From assembly GCF_008632955.1 (NCBI RefSeq), contig NZ_CP043959.1, positions 1,674,001-1,738,000 on the forward strand: a DNA stretch of 64,000 nt. The letters run 5' to 3'. Under the pieces are notes generated by a model. The model was not told the origin of the DNA. It made no database searches and saw only the letters and a program-made list of their open reading frames with translations. This document shows positions 34,894 to 44,497 of the stretch, in pieces. Origin of the DNA: Streptomyces tendae (GTDB taxonomy: Bacteria > Actinomycetota > Actinomycetes > Streptomycetales > Streptomycetaceae). Positions within the stretch are counted from its first letter, which is position 1. The number at the start of each line of letters is the position of its first letter. Position numbers and translations under genes: made by a program.

Positions 34894-36864
34894 ATGACAA
34901 AGCCCTCACTCCCCGAACTCCTGCATGCTGCCGTCACCGCCGTCGGCGGCGCGGAGCGCCCCGGTCAGGTGGCCATGGCCGAAGCCGTCGCCGAGGCGAT
35001 CGACGACGGCGCCCATCTGCTCGTCCAGGCCGGCACCGGCACCGGTAAGTCCCTGGGCTACCTGGTGCCCGCGCTCGCGCACGGGGAGCGGGTCGTCGTG
35101 GCCACAGCCACTCTGGCGCTCCAGCGCCAGCTGGTGGAGCGGGACCTTCCGCGCACGGTGGACGCGCTCCACCCGCTGCTGCGCCGCCGCCCGGAGTTCG
35201 CGATGCTCAAGGGCCGCTCGAACTACCTGTGCCTGCACCGGCTGCACGAGGGCGTGCCGCAGGACGAGGAGGAGGGCCTCTTCGACCAGTTCGAGGCGGC
35301 CGCGCCCACCAGCAAACTGGGCCAGGACCTGCTGCGGCTGCGCGACTGGTCGGACGAGACGGAGACCGGCGACCGGGACGACCTCACCCCGGGCGTCTCC
35401 GACCGGGCCTGGTCGCAGGTGTCGGTGTCCTCGCGGGAGTGCCTGGGCGCCACGAAGTGCGCGTACGGCGCGGAGTGCTTCGCGGAGGCGGCCCGCGAGC
35501 GCGCCAAGCTCGCCGAGGTGATCGTCACCAACCACGCGCTGCTCGCCATCGACGCCATCGAGGGCGCGCCGGTGCTGCCGCAGCACGAGGTGCTGATCGT
35601 GGACGAGGCGCACGAGCTGGTCTCCCGGGTCACCGGGGTGGCCACCGGCGAGCTCACCCCGGGGCAGGTGAACCGCGCGGTACGGCGGGCGGCGAAACTG
35701 GCGAACGAGAAGGCCGCCGACCAACTGCAGACGGCCGCCGAGGGCTTCGAACGGCTCATGGAGCTGGCCCTGCCCGGCCGTCTCGAGGAGATCCCGGAGG
35801 ACCTCGGCTACGCGCTCATGGCCCTGCGCGACGCCTGCCGCACGGTGATCTCCGCGATCGGCGGCACCCGGGACAAGTCGGTGCAGGACGAGGACGCGGT
35901 CCGCAAGCAGGCGCTGGCCTCGGTGGAGAGCGTGCACGACGTGGCGGAGCGGATCACCAACGGCTCCGAGTGGGACGTCGTCTGGTACGAGCGCCACGAC
36001 CGTTTCGGGGCCTCCCTGCGGGTGGCGCCCATGTCGGTCTCGGGGCTGCTGCGCGAGAAGCTGTTCACGGACCGTTCTGTCGTGCTCACCTCGGCGACGC
36101 TGAAGCTGGGCGGCGACTTCAACGGCGTGGGGGCGTCCCTGGGGCTCGGCCCCGAGGGCGCCGAGGGCGAGGACCTCCCGCAGTGGAAGGGCGTGGACGT
36201 CGGCTCGCCGTTCGACTACCCCAAGCAGGGAATCCTCTACGTCGCCAAGCATCTGGCCCGCCCCGCGCGGGACGGTGACCGCGCGGACATGCTGGACGAG
36301 CTCACGGAGCTGATCCAGGCGGCCGGCGGGCGCACCCTGGGTCTGTTCTCGTCGATGCGGGGCGCCCAGCTCGCCGCCGAGGAGCTGCGGTCGCGCATCC
36401 CCGAGTTCCCGATCCTTCTCCAGGGGGAGGAGACGCTCGGCGAGCTGATCAAGAACTTCGCGGCCGATCCCCGGACGTGCCTCTTCGGCACGCTGTCGCT
36501 CTGGCAGGGCGTGGACGTCCCGGGGCCCAGCTGCCAGCTGGTGGTCATGGACAAGATCCCCTTCCCGCGTCCGGACGACCCGCTGATGAGCGCCCGCCAG
36601 AAGGCGGTGGAGGAGGCGGGAGGCAACGGTTTCATGGCGGTCGCCGCCACCCACGCGGCGCTGCTCATGGCCCAGGGCGCGGGCCGCCTGGTCCGCGCCT
36701 CGGGCGACCGCGGTGTGGTCGCGGTCCTCGACCCCCGCCTGGCGACGGCGCGCTACGGCAGCTACCTGAAGGCCTCGATGCCGGACTTCTGGTACACGAC
36801 GGACCGCAACCAGGTGCGGAAGTCCCTGTCGGCGATCGACGCGGCGGCACAGCAGACGGAGTAG
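34894..36864 (+). CDS. dinG: DinG/XPD-family iron-sulfur helicase
   Basis: DNA helicase of 656 residues. Walker A GTGTGKS (47-53). The four cysteines of the iron-sulfur cluster are Cys113, Cys183, Cys189 and Cys195 (NYLCLH, RECLGATKCAYGAECF). DEAH box 237-240 (IVDEAHELVSRV). C-terminal motifs TSATLKLGGDFN, TLSLWQGVDVPG and QGAGRLVRASGDRG. ATG 34894 lies directly behind a RecA-NDp promoter, so the gene is probably DNA-damage inducible. DinG unwinds 5' tailed duplexes, D-loops and R-loops. Confidence 0.95.
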   Translation: MTKPSLPELLHAAVTAVGGAERPGQVAMAEAVAEAIDDGAHLLVQAGTGTGKSLGYLVPALAHGERVVVATATLALQRQLVERDLPRTVDALHPLLRRRPEFAMLKGRSNYLCLHRLHEGVPQDEEEGLFDQFEAAAPTSKLGQDLLRLRDWSDETETGDRDDLTPGVSDRAWSQVSVSSRECLGATKCAYGAECFAEAARERAKLAEVIVTNHALLAIDAIEGAPVLPQHEVLIVDEAHELVSRVTGVATGELTPGQVNRAVRRAAKLANEKAADQLQTAAEGFERLMELALPGRLEEIPEDLGYALMALRDACRTVISAIGGTRDKSVQDEDAVRKQALASVESVHDVAERITNGSEWDVVWYERHDRFGASLRVAPMSVSGLLREKLFTDRSVVLTSATLKLGGDFNGVGASLGLGPEGAEGEDLPQWKGVDVGSPFDYPKQGILYVAKHLARPARDGDRADMLDELTELIQAAGGRTLGLFSSMRGAQLAAEELRSRIPEFPILLQGEETLGELIKNFAADPRTCLFGTLSLWQGVDVPGPSCQLVVMDKIPFPRPDDPLMSARQKAVEEAGGNGFMAVAATHAALLMAQGAGRLVRASGDRGVVAVLDPRLATARYGSYLKASMPDFWYTTDRNQVRKSLSAIDAAAQQTE

Positions 36865-37224
36865 GCGGGCCTTGTCGCTCCGCCCTCCCCAGCAGGGGGT
36901 GCGGCTTACGCCCGGGTGAGCGGAGGCGGGCCTCCGGAAGCCGCCCTGAGCCGCTTCATGCGGACGGGCGGGCGGAACCGGTGCGCCGCCCCCTGCCACC
37001 GGCGGCACTCACGCCTCGAAGCCGCCCCTGGCCGTTCGTGCCGGCATCGCTGGGCCCTAGGCGCGGGCGTGCTCACAAGCTGTGGCCTGGGCGGCCGGAG
37101 GCCGCCGGCGGGCACCGCCGGCGGATCTGGGTGCCGGAGGCGGCTCGCGACGTCCGGGGGCGCCGCCGGTGCCGACCGACGCGTGCGGCACCCGGGAGGC
37201 GTCGCCGGCACCGCGAGCTCTTAG
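36865..37224. other. Non-coding region between dinG and lexA
   Basis: About 360 bases rich in short inverted repeats such as GGCGGCCGGAGGCCGCC and CGCCGGCGGGCACCGCCGGCG. No gene recognised. It probably contains transcription end points for the convergent dinG and lexA genes. Confidence 0.55.
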
Positions 37225-37254
37225 GTTCGGGGCGCCGCATGCGGCGTCCCGAAC
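37225..37254. terminator. Terminator hairpin between dinG and lexA (1)
   Basis: Near-perfect 14-base-pair stem starting GTTCGGG (37225) and ending CCCGAAC (37254), with one G-T pair and an AT loop. Works for either strand. Confidence 0.7.
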
Positions 37255-37263
37255 AGCACAGGA

Positions 37264-37291
37264 CCCCGGAACCGGCGCAGGGGTTCCGGGG
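37264..37291 (-). terminator. Terminator hairpin between dinG and lexA (2)
   Basis: Perfect 10-base-pair stem CCCCGGAACC (37264-37273) with GGTTCCGGGG (37282-37291), 51 bases beyond the lexA stop. Confidence 0.7.
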
Positions 37292-37342
37292 CCCGGTCGG
37301 TGGGCGGGACGGGCCGGGGGCGGCCCGGCGTCCCGCCGGGCG

Positions 37343-38122
37343 TCAGACGCGGCGCAGTACGGCCACCACCTTGCCGAGGATGGTCGCGTCGTCACCGGGG
37401 ATCGGCTCGTAGGCCGCGTTGTGCGGGAGCAGCCAGACATGGCCGTCCTCCCGCTTGAAGCGCTTGACGGTCGCCTCGCCGTCGAGCATCGCCGCCACGA
37501 TGTCGCCGTTCTCGGCGACCGGCTGGCGGCGGACCGTGACCCAGTCGCCGTCGCAGATCGCGGCCTCGATCATGGAGTCACCCACGACCTTCAGTACGAA
37601 CAGCTCACCGTCACCGACGAGCTGCCGGGGCAGCGGGAAGACGTCCTCGACGGACTCCTCCGCGAGGATCGGGCCACCGGCGGCGATCCGGCCGACCAGG
37701 GGGACGTACGACGCGGCGGGCTTGCCCGCGGTGTCCGTCGGCTGCACGGAGGCGGCCTGGTCGGAGCCCCGAACCTCGTAGGCGCGCGGGCGGTGCGGGT
37801 CACGGCGCAGGAAACCCTTGCGCTCCAGCGCCATGAGCTGGTGCGCGACGGAGGAGGTGCTGGACAGCCCGACGGCCTGGCCGATCTCCCGCATCGACGG
37901 CGGGTAGCCCCGGCGCTGCACCGAGTCCCTGATGACCTCGATGACCCGGCGTTGGCGGTCGGTGAGTCCGGAGCTGTCCGCCCGGATGCCGGGAGGTCGG
38001 CCCGGCAGGGAGCGCTTGTGCGCCTCGGGATTCGTGGCTTCGTTCATCGCATGCACCGGCTCGATGCGGCCCTGGGAGCGGTCCTGGGCAGTGATGGCGG
38101 CACTGTCTGCGGTGGTGGTCAC
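37343..38122 (-). CDS. lexA: LexA SOS repressor
   Basis: 259 residues. N-terminal winged helix ([44 protein letters not shown]). Cleavage bond Ala148-Gly149 in [13 protein letters not shown]. Catalytic Ser183 in [15 protein letters not shown] and Lys220 in [12 protein letters not shown]. The GTG at 38122 ([18 protein letters not shown]) follows GAGAGGGG; longer in-frame starts would pass through the operator. A consensus LexA box lies 61 bases upstream, so the gene is autoregulated. Confidence 0.97.
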   Translation of the reverse strand: MTTTADSAAITAQDRSQGRIEPVHAMNEATNPEAHKRSLPGRPPGIRADSSGLTDRQRRVIEVIRDSVQRRGYPPSMREIGQAVGLSSTSSVAHQLMALERKGFLRRDPHRPRAYEVRGSDQAASVQPTDTAGKPAASYVPLVGRIAAGGPILAEESVEDVFPLPRQLVGDGELFVLKVVGDSMIEAAICDGDWVTVRRQPVAENGDIVAAMLDGEATVKRFKREDGHVWLLPHNAAYEPIPGDDATILGKVVAVLRRV

Positions 38123-38182
38123 GTCGGCCCCTCTCGATGGTCTCCCTGCAGCACAACGGTAGATGCTTTCGAAAGGTTGCGC

Positions 38183-38196
38183 CAAACACACGTTCG
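38183..38196 (-). promoter_or_regulatory. LexA (SOS) box of lexA
   Basis: On the lexA strand this reads CGAACGTGTGTTTG, a full match to CGAACRNRYGTTYG. It lies 61 bases before the lexA start. It is the only consensus-quality box I found in the window. Confidence 0.88.
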
Positions 38197-38516
38197 AGTG
38201 AAAAATCGCGAATTGCGGTACGCGGTCTTTCGTCGGCGTGTATTGGTCGCCACGCTTCCTGTCGGACAAACGGGCCATTTGTTGTACTCTTCACCGCCGA
38301 GGTCCCCGCCGGAGCGACGGCCTCGCGGCGTGCGGGCTCAGTCTGCCATCGTGGACCTCGCGGCGTGTGAAGCGGCCCCGCCCTCTTCCGGAGTGGCACG
38401 CCCCCTTCGCGCATCAGGCACGCCTTCTCCGCAACGGGCAGCCCCCACGGGCAGCACTCCCGAGCCCGTCTTCCCGCTTCGGCGCGCGACACGCGTGCAT
38501 GCCTCAATGTATGAGC

Positions 38517-38543
38517 CAATCCCCACATCTAGTGGTTGGATTG
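38517..38543 (+). promoter_or_regulatory. Putative NrdR operator upstream of nrdRJ
   Basis: Nested inverted repeat: outer arms CAATCC (38517-38522) and GGATTG (38538-38543), inner CCAC-ATCTA-GTGG (38523-38535). It lies 131 bases before the nrdR start. NrdR boxes in bacteria are AT-centred palindromes (acaCwAtATaTwGtgt) near RNR promoters. This resembles one only partly, so the assignment is tentative. Confidence 0.45.
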
Positions 38544-38673
38544 CGGCAGCAGCCCAGAAGTTGTGGTCCCCCCGGTCTCCGAGGCCTCCACGATCGCCTA
38601 TGCTGGTGCTGCTTCGTGAGGCCCCTGAGGCCCGACGAGGACATTGAGTCTGCTGTGAGGAGGGTTGGGATCC

Positions 38674-39231
38674 ATGCACTGCCCCTTCTGCAGGCACCCC
38701 GACAGCCGTGTCGTCGACAGCCGTACGACCGACGACGGCACGTCGATCCGCAGGCGCCGCCAGTGTCCGGACTGCTCCCGTCGTTTCACGACCGTGGAGA
38801 CGTGTTCGCTCATGGTGGTCAAGCGGTCGGGAGTCACCGAGCCGTTCAGCCGCACCAAGGTCATCAACGGTGTGCGCAAGGCGTGCCAGGGGCGGCCCGT
38901 CACCGAGGACGCCCTCGCCCAGCTCGGGCAGCGGGTCGAGGAAGCGGTGCGGGCCACCGGGAGCGCCGAGCTGACCACCCATGACGTGGGACTGGCCATA
39001 CTCGGCCCGTTGCAGGAGCTGGACCTCGTGGCCTACCTGCGGTTCGCGTCCGTCTACCGGGCGTTCGACTCGCTGGAGGACTTCGAGGCCGCGATCGCGG
39101 AACTCAGGCGGGCGGAGCGGCCCGCCGCGGACGACGGGGGCGGCGACGGGGCCGTTCCGGGGAGCCCGGAAGACGACAGCGGACGCACGGGGACAACGCA
39201 GGTGCCCGCGCCCGCTTCCGCCGGCGGCTGA
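38674..39231 (+). CDS. nrdR: Transcriptional repressor NrdR
   Basis: Nucleotide-sensing repressor of ribonucleotide reductase genes, 185 residues. Zinc ribbon with Cys3, Cys6, Cys31 and Cys34 (MHCPFC, CPDC). ATP-cone domain [53 protein letters not shown]. The C-terminal 38 or so residues are an Asp/Gly/Pro-rich tail beyond the usual family length. ATG 38674 behind AGGAGGG. It is the first gene of nrdRJ. Confidence 0.96.
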   Translation: MHCPFCRHPDSRVVDSRTTDDGTSIRRRRQCPDCSRRFTTVETCSLMVVKRSGVTEPFSRTKVINGVRKACQGRPVTEDALAQLGQRVEEAVRATGSAELTTHDVGLAILGPLQELDLVAYLRFASVYRAFDSLEDFEAAIAELRRAERPAADDGGGDGAVPGSPEDDSGRTGTTQVPAPASAGG

Positions 39232-39297
39232 GCGGCGGTCCGGCCCTGGGCATGAGGCCCGGGGACCGGTTCGGCCGGCGGCGACGAGAAGACCTGT

Positions 39298-39323
39298 TGC
39301 GGGCAGGTGAGTGGGTGCCCGCA
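39298..39323 (+). other. Stem-loop in the nrdR-nrdJ gap
   Basis: TGCGGGCA (39298-39305) pairs with TGCCCGCA (39316-39323), in the 166-base spacer before nrdJ. It may be an mRNA processing or partial termination element. No riboswitch core recognised. Confidence 0.4.
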
Positions 39324-39397
39324 GCATCAGACAGAACACCGTGCCACGGGAACAATCGGGGCACTTCAGGGCGTTTTCGCCCGTACAGGGAGGCGGC

Positions 39398-42292
39398 ATG
39401 ACAGAGACGGCGAGCGGTCCGGCACGGAGTTCCCGAGCCAAGGCGACCAAGCCCGGCAAGGGACTGCGGGTCGAGCGCATCCACACCACCCCTGGAGTCC
39501 ACCCGTACGACGAGGTGGCCTGGGAGCGCCGTGACGTCGTCATGACCAACTGGCGCGACGGCTCGGTCAACTTCGAGCAGCGCGGCGTGGAGTTCCCCGA
39601 CTTCTGGTCGGTGAACGCGGTCAACATCGTCACCAGCAAGTACTTCCGTGGTGCCGTCGGCACCCCGCAGCGCGAGACCAGCCTCAGGCAGCTGATCGAC
39701 CGCATCGTGAAGACGTACCGGAAGGCCGGCGAGGACTACAAGTACTTCGCCTCGCCCGCCGACGCCGAGATCTTCGAGCACGAGCTGGCCTACGCCCTCC
39801 TGCACCAGATCTTCAGCTTCAACAGCCCCGTGTGGTTCAACGTGGGCACGCCCCAGCCGCAGCAGGTCTCCGCCTGCTTCATCCTGTCCGTCGACGACTC
39901 CATGGAGTCGATCCTCGACTGGTACAAGGAAGAGGGCATGATCTTCAAGGGCGGCTCCGGCGCAGGCCTGAACCTCTCCCGGATCCGCTCCTCCAAGGAG
40001 CTGCTCTCCTCCGGCGGCAACGCCTCCGGCCCGGTCTCCTTCATGCGCGGCGCCGACGCCTCCGCCGGCACCATCAAGTCCGGTGGTGCCACCCGCCGCG
40101 CCGCCAAGATGGTCGTCCTCGACGTGGACCACCCGGACATCGAGGACTTCATCGAGACCAAGGTGAAGGAGGAGGAGAAGATCCGCGTCCTGCGCGACGC
40201 GGGCTTCGACATGGACCTGGGCGGCGACGACATCGCCTCCGTCCAGTACCAGAACGCCAACAACTCGGTCCGCGTGAACGACGAGTTCATGGAAGCGGTC
40301 GAGAAGGGCGGCAAGTTCGGCCTGCGCGCCCGCATGACCGGCGAGGTTATCGAGGAGGTCGACGCGAAGGAGCTCTTCCGCAAGCTCGCCGAGGCCGCGT
40401 GGGCCTGCGCCGACCCGGGCATCCAGTACGACGGCGTCATCAACAACTGGCACACCTGCCCCGAGTCCGGCCGGATCACCGCGTCGAACCCGTGCAGCGA
40501 GTACATGCACCTGGACAACACGTCCTGCAACCTGGCCTCGCTGAACCTGATGAAGTTCCTCAAGGACGACGGCAAGGGCAGCCAGTCCTTCCAGACCGAG
40601 CGCTTCCAGAAGGTCGTCGAGCTGGTCATCACCGCGATGGACATCTCGATCTGCTTCGCGGACTTCCCCACCGAGAAGATCGGTGAGAACACCCGCGCCT
40701 TCCGCCAGCTCGGCATCGGCTACGCCAACCTCGGCGCCCTGCTGATGGCCACCGGTCACGCCTACGACTCCGACGGCGGCCGCTCCCTCGCCGGGTCCAT
40801 CACCTCCCTGATGACCGGCACCGCCTACCGCCGTTCCGCGGAACTCGCCGCGATCGTCGGCCCGTACGACGGCTACGCCCGCAACGCCGACGCCCACAAG
40901 CGCGTCATGAAGCAGCACGCCGACGCCAACGGCACGGCCGTCCGCATGGACGACCTCGACACCCCGGTGTGGGCCGCCGCCACCGAGGCCTGGCAGGACG
41001 TGCTGCGCCTCGGCGAGAAGAACGGCTTCCGCAACGCCCAGGCGTCCGTGCTCGCCCCGACCGGCACCATCGGCCTGGCGATGTCCTGCGACACCACGGG
41101 TGTCGAGCCCGACCTGGCGCTGGTCAAGTTCAAGAAGCTGGTCGGCGGCGGCTCGATGCAGATCGTCAACGGCACCGTCCCGCAGGCCCTGCGCCGCCTG
41201 GGCTACCAGGAGGAGCAGATCGAGGCGATCGTCGCCCACATCGCCGAGAACGGCAACGTGATCGACGCCCCCGGTCTCAAGCAGGAGCACTACGAGGTGT
41301 TCGACTGCGCCATGGGCGAGCGCGCCATCTCCCCGATGGGCCACGTCCGCATGATGGCCGCGATCCAGCCCTGGATCTCCGGCGCCATCTCCAAGACGGT
41401 CAACATGCCGGAGACGGCGACCGTCGAGGAGGTCGAGGAGATCTACTTCGAGGCCTGGAAGCTGGGCGTCAAGGCGCTCGCCATCTACCGCGACAACTGC
41501 AAGGTCGGCCAGCCGCTCTCCGCGAAGACCAAGGAGAAGGAGAAGACCGAGGTCACGGAGAAGGCCGAGGAGACGATCCGCGCCGCGGTCGAGAAGGTGG
41601 TCGAGTACCGCCCCGTCCGCAAGCGCCTGCCCAAGGGCCGTCCCGGCATCACCACCTCCTTCACGGTGGGCGGCGCCGAGGGCTACATGACCGCCAACTC
41701 CTACCCGGACGACGGTCTCGGCGAGGTCTTCCTGAAGATGTCCAAGCAGGGCTCGACGCTCGCGGGCATGATGGACGCGTTCTCCATCGCCGTCTCGGTG
41801 GGCCTCCAGTACGGCGTGCCGCTGGAGACGTACGTCTCGAAGTTCACCAACATGCGCTTCGAGCCGGCCGGCATGACGGACGACCCGGACGTGCGGATGG
41901 CGCAGTCGATCGTCGACTACATCTTCCGCCGCCTGGCGTTGGACTTCCTGCCCTTCGAGACGCGCTCCGCGCTCGGCATCCACTCCGCCGAGGAGCGCCA
42001 GCGTCACCTGGAGACCGGCTCCTACGAGCCGACCGACGACGAGGTCGACGTCGAGGGCCTCGCCCAGTCGGCCCCGCGTGCCCAGGAGCTGAAGGCGGTC
42101 GCCGCGCCGAAGGCCGAGACCGAGGCGGCCAAGCCCGCCCCGAAGCAGGCCCACACCAGCGCCGAGCTGGTGGAGATGCAGCTGGGCATCCAGGCGGACG
42201 CCCCGCTCTGCTTCTCCTGCGGTACGAAGATGCAGCGGGCCGGCTCCTGCTACATCTGCGAGGGCTGCGGCTCGACCAGCGGCTGCAGCTGA
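39398..42292 (+). CDS. nrdJ: Class II (adenosylcobalamin-dependent) ribonucleotide reductase NrdJ
   Basis: 964 residues. Barrel motifs: NSPVWFNVGTPQPQQVSACFILSVDDSMESI, NPCSEYMHLDNTSCNLASLNLM, and SVLAPTGTIGLAMSCDTTGVEPDLALV. The C-terminus has a zinc-ribbon-type CFSCGTKMQRAGSCYICEGCGSTSGCS. Cobalamin dependence is inferred from family membership and nrdR-nrdJ linkage as in S. coelicolor. The ATG at 39398 follows GGGAGG. It makes dNTPs under aerobic or low-oxygen conditions, complementary to the class Ia enzyme encoded elsewhere. The gene is followed by a terminator. Confidence 0.97.
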   Translation: MTETASGPARSSRAKATKPGKGLRVERIHTTPGVHPYDEVAWERRDVVMTNWRDGSVNFEQRGVEFPDFWSVNAVNIVTSKYFRGAVGTPQRETSLRQLIDRIVKTYRKAGEDYKYFASPADAEIFEHELAYALLHQIFSFNSPVWFNVGTPQPQQVSACFILSVDDSMESILDWYKEEGMIFKGGSGAGLNLSRIRSSKELLSSGGNASGPVSFMRGADASAGTIKSGGATRRAAKMVVLDVDHPDIEDFIETKVKEEEKIRVLRDAGFDMDLGGDDIASVQYQNANNSVRVNDEFMEAVEKGGKFGLRARMTGEVIEEVDAKELFRKLAEAAWACADPGIQYDGVINNWHTCPESGRITASNPCSEYMHLDNTSCNLASLNLMKFLKDDGKGSQSFQTERFQKVVELVITAMDISICFADFPTEKIGENTRAFRQLGIGYANLGALLMATGHAYDSDGGRSLAGSITSLMTGTAYRRSAELAAIVGPYDGYARNADAHKRVMKQHADANGTAVRMDDLDTPVWAAATEAWQDVLRLGEKNGFRNAQASVLAPTGTIGLAMSCDTTGVEPDLALVKFKKLVGGGSMQIVNGTVPQALRRLGYQEEQIEAIVAHIAENGNVIDAPGLKQEHYEVFDCAMGERAISPMGHVRMMAAIQPWISGAISKTVNMPETATVEEVEEIYFEAWKLGVKALAIYRDNCKVGQPLSAKTKEKEKTEVTEKAEETIRAAVEKVVEYRPVRKRLPKGRPGITTSFTVGGAEGYMTANSYPDDGLGEVFLKMSKQGSTLAGMMDAFSIAVSVGLQYGVPLETYVSKFTNMRFEPAGMTDDPDVRMAQSIVDYIFRRLALDFLPFETRSALGIHSAEERQRHLETGSYEPTDDEVDVEGLAQSAPRAQELKAVAAPKAETEAAKPAPKQAHTSAELVEMQLGIQADAPLCFSCGTKMQRAGSCYICEGCGSTSGCS

Positions 42293-42330
42293 CGCGATGA
42301 TGCGCCGCTGAGGCGTAGATCTGCTGCCCA

Positions 42331-42364
42331 GGGCGGTGGAGCCGTTTCCCCGGCTCCACCGCCC
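42331..42364 (+). terminator. Terminator after nrdJ
   Basis: Perfect 14-base-pair stem GGGCGGTGGAGCCG (42331-42344) with CGGCTCCACCGCCC (42351-42364), loop TTTCCC. Confidence 0.88.
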
Positions 42365-42461
42365 TCGGCGTGCCGCCCCGGCTCTCGGCGTGCCCCCCCC
42401 GGCTCTCGGCGTCCGGCCCCCGGCCCCCGGTCCTCGGCGTCCGGCCCCCGGCTCTCGGGGT
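42365..42461. repeat. Degenerate tandem repeat after nrdJ
   Basis: About five imperfect copies of a unit like TCGGCGTCCGGCCCCCGGC, with C-runs of varying length, directly after the nrdJ terminator. Non-coding and possibly slippage-prone. Confidence 0.6.
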
Positions 42462-42562
42462 GACGTGCTCTGCCGCCGCGTCGAGGGCGTGTCTTGTCGC
42501 CGAAACGCCCGACATGGGATGCTCCGGCTCATGATCAACAGAATCGAGTCTCCCGCGCACCG

Positions 42563-43707
42563 GTGAGCGCCACGTCAGGGGCCGGGAACGCCGGCCCTCC
42601 CATCACGCTGTTCCAGCACGCGCTGCGGCTTCACCGCCTGACGCCGGACACGCCTCTCTTCCGTGGCGGGGGAACCGTTTCCCGAAGGCGAGGGGCGTCC
42701 TCGCCGCTGGGCGGGGCTTCCGTACGACTCCGAGGCCGGGGCCGCCCGGGCCGCCGAGATCCTTTCCGCCCACTTCGCGGACGACCGCGCTCCGTCGTTT
42801 CGGCTGGTCCGGGAACTGCGCGATCTCCCGTTCCCTTATGGGAGCGACGAACGCCTCAAGGCAGTCGCGCTGCGGGCACCGGCGGCCCGGGTCCGGAAGA
42901 CCGGCCGCCTGCTGGTCCGGTACGGGACCGACCCCACCCCCGTCGCCGTCGGACTCGCCCTGCTCACCGAGGTCGCCACGGCGCGGGACATCCCCCTGAT
43001 CCAGACCATCGGGCTCTTGTCGAAGCCCTTCGCACCTGCGGCGGTCATGGCCCTGGATCGCCTGCCGGGCGGCGTCGAGGCACTGATCTGGCTGGCGGAA
43101 CGGGTGACCGTCTGGGGCCGGGTCCACGCGGTGGACAAGCTCCTCCGGCGCAGGGACGACCACCCGGCCGTCCGGCCCTGGCTGCTGCGCAGAGCCGTCG
43201 ACGGGGGATCACCTCAACGCCTACTTCGCGGCCGAGGTGGCCCGGGCGACCGCGCTTCACGAGGTCGTCTGGCGGTCCGGGGACGACGCCGAGGTCGTGG
43301 ATCACGCGGGGCGGCTGCTCCATGTCATGAAGCACTGCGAGGGCATGGGGACCTCACTGCGCCAGTACGAGCACGCGGTCACGGTGATGGAGGCCCACGC
43401 CCGCCACATCAGGGTCCTGGGGCCGACGGCCGAACGGTATTTCACGGCGGCGAGTCTCGCCCAGTACCTGGGCACGCAGACCCCCGCCTGGTCCGACGAC
43501 CCCGCGCTGGGCGCGCATTGGGAAGGTGTTCGGATGTCGTACCTCGACCTCACCGACCGCGCGGACCGGTGCGACGTCGCGCGGAAGGGACTCGCGGCCG
43601 GGGACTGGCGGATGACCTGGCTGGCGGGCTCCATGGCACCTGAACTCGACCTCCGAGCCTTCCGCGACCTCCGAACCTTGCGCAACGGCCGCGACGGCGA
43701 GCCGTGA
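42563..43707 (+). pseudogene. Hypothetical protein gene with two apparent +1 frameshifts
   Basis: Three consecutive frames join into one plausible protein. Frame one runs from GTG 42563 (PPITLFQHALRLHRLTPDTPLFRGG). Frame two follows from about 42672 (EPFPEGEGRPRRWAGLPYDSEAGAARAAEILSAHF to LLRRAVDG). Frame three follows from about 43208 (DHLNAYFAAEVARATALHEVVWRSGDDAEVV to LRNGRDGEP). Each switch falls on a run of five Gs (42668-42672 and 43203-43207) and is cured by removing one G. The joined product is about 380 residues, helix-rich and of unknown function. Sequencing error, phase variation and true decay cannot be told apart here. Confidence 0.7.
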
Positions 43708-43808
43708 TCGTCGTGCCGGTGTGACACGTGGGCGAGCCCACGCGGGCGGTGGCGCCGGGGTCAGCGGTGCCACCGCCCGCCGCGTACCGCTCCTCGCCGT
43801 GCCGTCGT

Positions 43809-44342
43809 TCAGGCCCGGCGGCTCGCGCCCATGTCGCGGGCGAAGGCCGCCGGGTCGCCGTCGAAGCCCTGGACGCCCGGGCGGAACTCCCAGGGCCCGG
43901 ACCCCTCCCGTGCGAACTCGCCTACGATCGCGGCCGTCGCCCCCGGCACCCCGCCGAAGTCGTCCTCGGCCAGGACGTCGTAGCCCTCGCGGATGCGCAG
44001 CCCCGGGTTGCCCACCCCGGAGAACGTCCGCGGGGCCTGCAACTGCTGGATGACGACACCGACCAGCACGCGCCCGTACCGCTCGTCCAGGCGGTCCAGT
44101 TCCAGCGTCATGACCTCGTCGTACCCGAAGCCCTTGCCGTCCTGGCTGTCCCGGTTGAGCGTGATGGTGCCGTCGGGGGAGCGGCTGTCGAAGTGCACCA
44201 CGTAGGCGGGTTCGCCGTACGGGGCGTCCGCCAGGTAGGGCGCGGCGACGAGATCGAGGTCGGTGGAGGGCTCTCCCGTCGGACTCGGATCCCACCGCAG
44301 CGCGATCTCGACCTTGCTGATCCCCTTGCTGAGGGCGTTCAC
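43809..44342 (-). CDS. TerD-family calcium-binding stress protein
   Basis: 177 residues of the TerD/TerE/CABP1 family: KVEIALRWDPSPTGEPSTDLDLVAAPYL, VVHFDSRSPDGTITLNRDSQDGKGFGYDEVMTLELDRL. The acidic Ca2+ sites are the DLDL and DSQDGKG segments. The family is tied to tellurite resistance, stress and, in Streptomyces, development. The GTG at 44342 (VNALSKGISKVEIAL) follows GAGGAAGGGGA. No other ter genes are adjacent. Confidence 0.87.
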   Translation of the reverse strand: MNALSKGISKVEIALRWDPSPTGEPSTDLDLVAAPYLADAPYGEPAYVVHFDSRSPDGTITLNRDSQDGKGFGYDEVMTLELDRLDERYGRVLVGVVIQQLQAPRTFSGVGNPGLRIREGYDVLAEDDFGGVPGATAAIVGEFAREGSGPWEFRPGVQGFDGDPAAFARDMGASRRA

Positions 44343-44497
44343 CAGCTGTCCCCTTCCTCGTGACCGTCCTGCCGGCACCCCAACTGCCGTGTTCTTCCGG
44401 CAGATTGTCCATCCTGCCACGCTGGCGCCGCCGGGCGCCGGGGTGCAGTCGATGCGAGGGCCAACGGTGTCGAGCTCCCTGGCCTTACGATGGCGCG

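Larger units (their letters stand above)
38123..38673. other. lexA-nrdR divergent intergenic region
   Basis: 551 bases holding the lexA promoter/operator at the left and the nrdR promoter with a putative NrdR operator at the right. The middle (38200-38500) has AT-richer patches than its surroundings, including TTTGTTGTACTCTTC near 38278, but no gene that I recognise. Confidence 0.6.

Noticed and set aside
38665..42292. Search for a cobalamin riboswitch before nrdRJ
   Set aside because: No B12-box-like core seen. In Streptomyces that riboswitch is known before the class Ia nrd operon, not before nrdRJ.
42365..42461. Repeat considered as a CRISPR-like array
   Set aside because: Units are adjacent, degenerate and GC-rich without spacers, and no cas genes are present.
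39104..42538. A 1,144-codon open frame on the minus strand
   Set aside because: It is the antisense shadow of nrdJ, low-complexity Leu/Gly/Asp/Val rich with no domain. nrdJ on the plus strand is certain.
42531..42566. Short ORF MINRIESPAHR overlapping the next start in GTGA, considered as a leader peptide
   Set aside because: No clustered regulatory amino acid and no attenuator; the downstream gene is of unknown function. Too weak to annotate.
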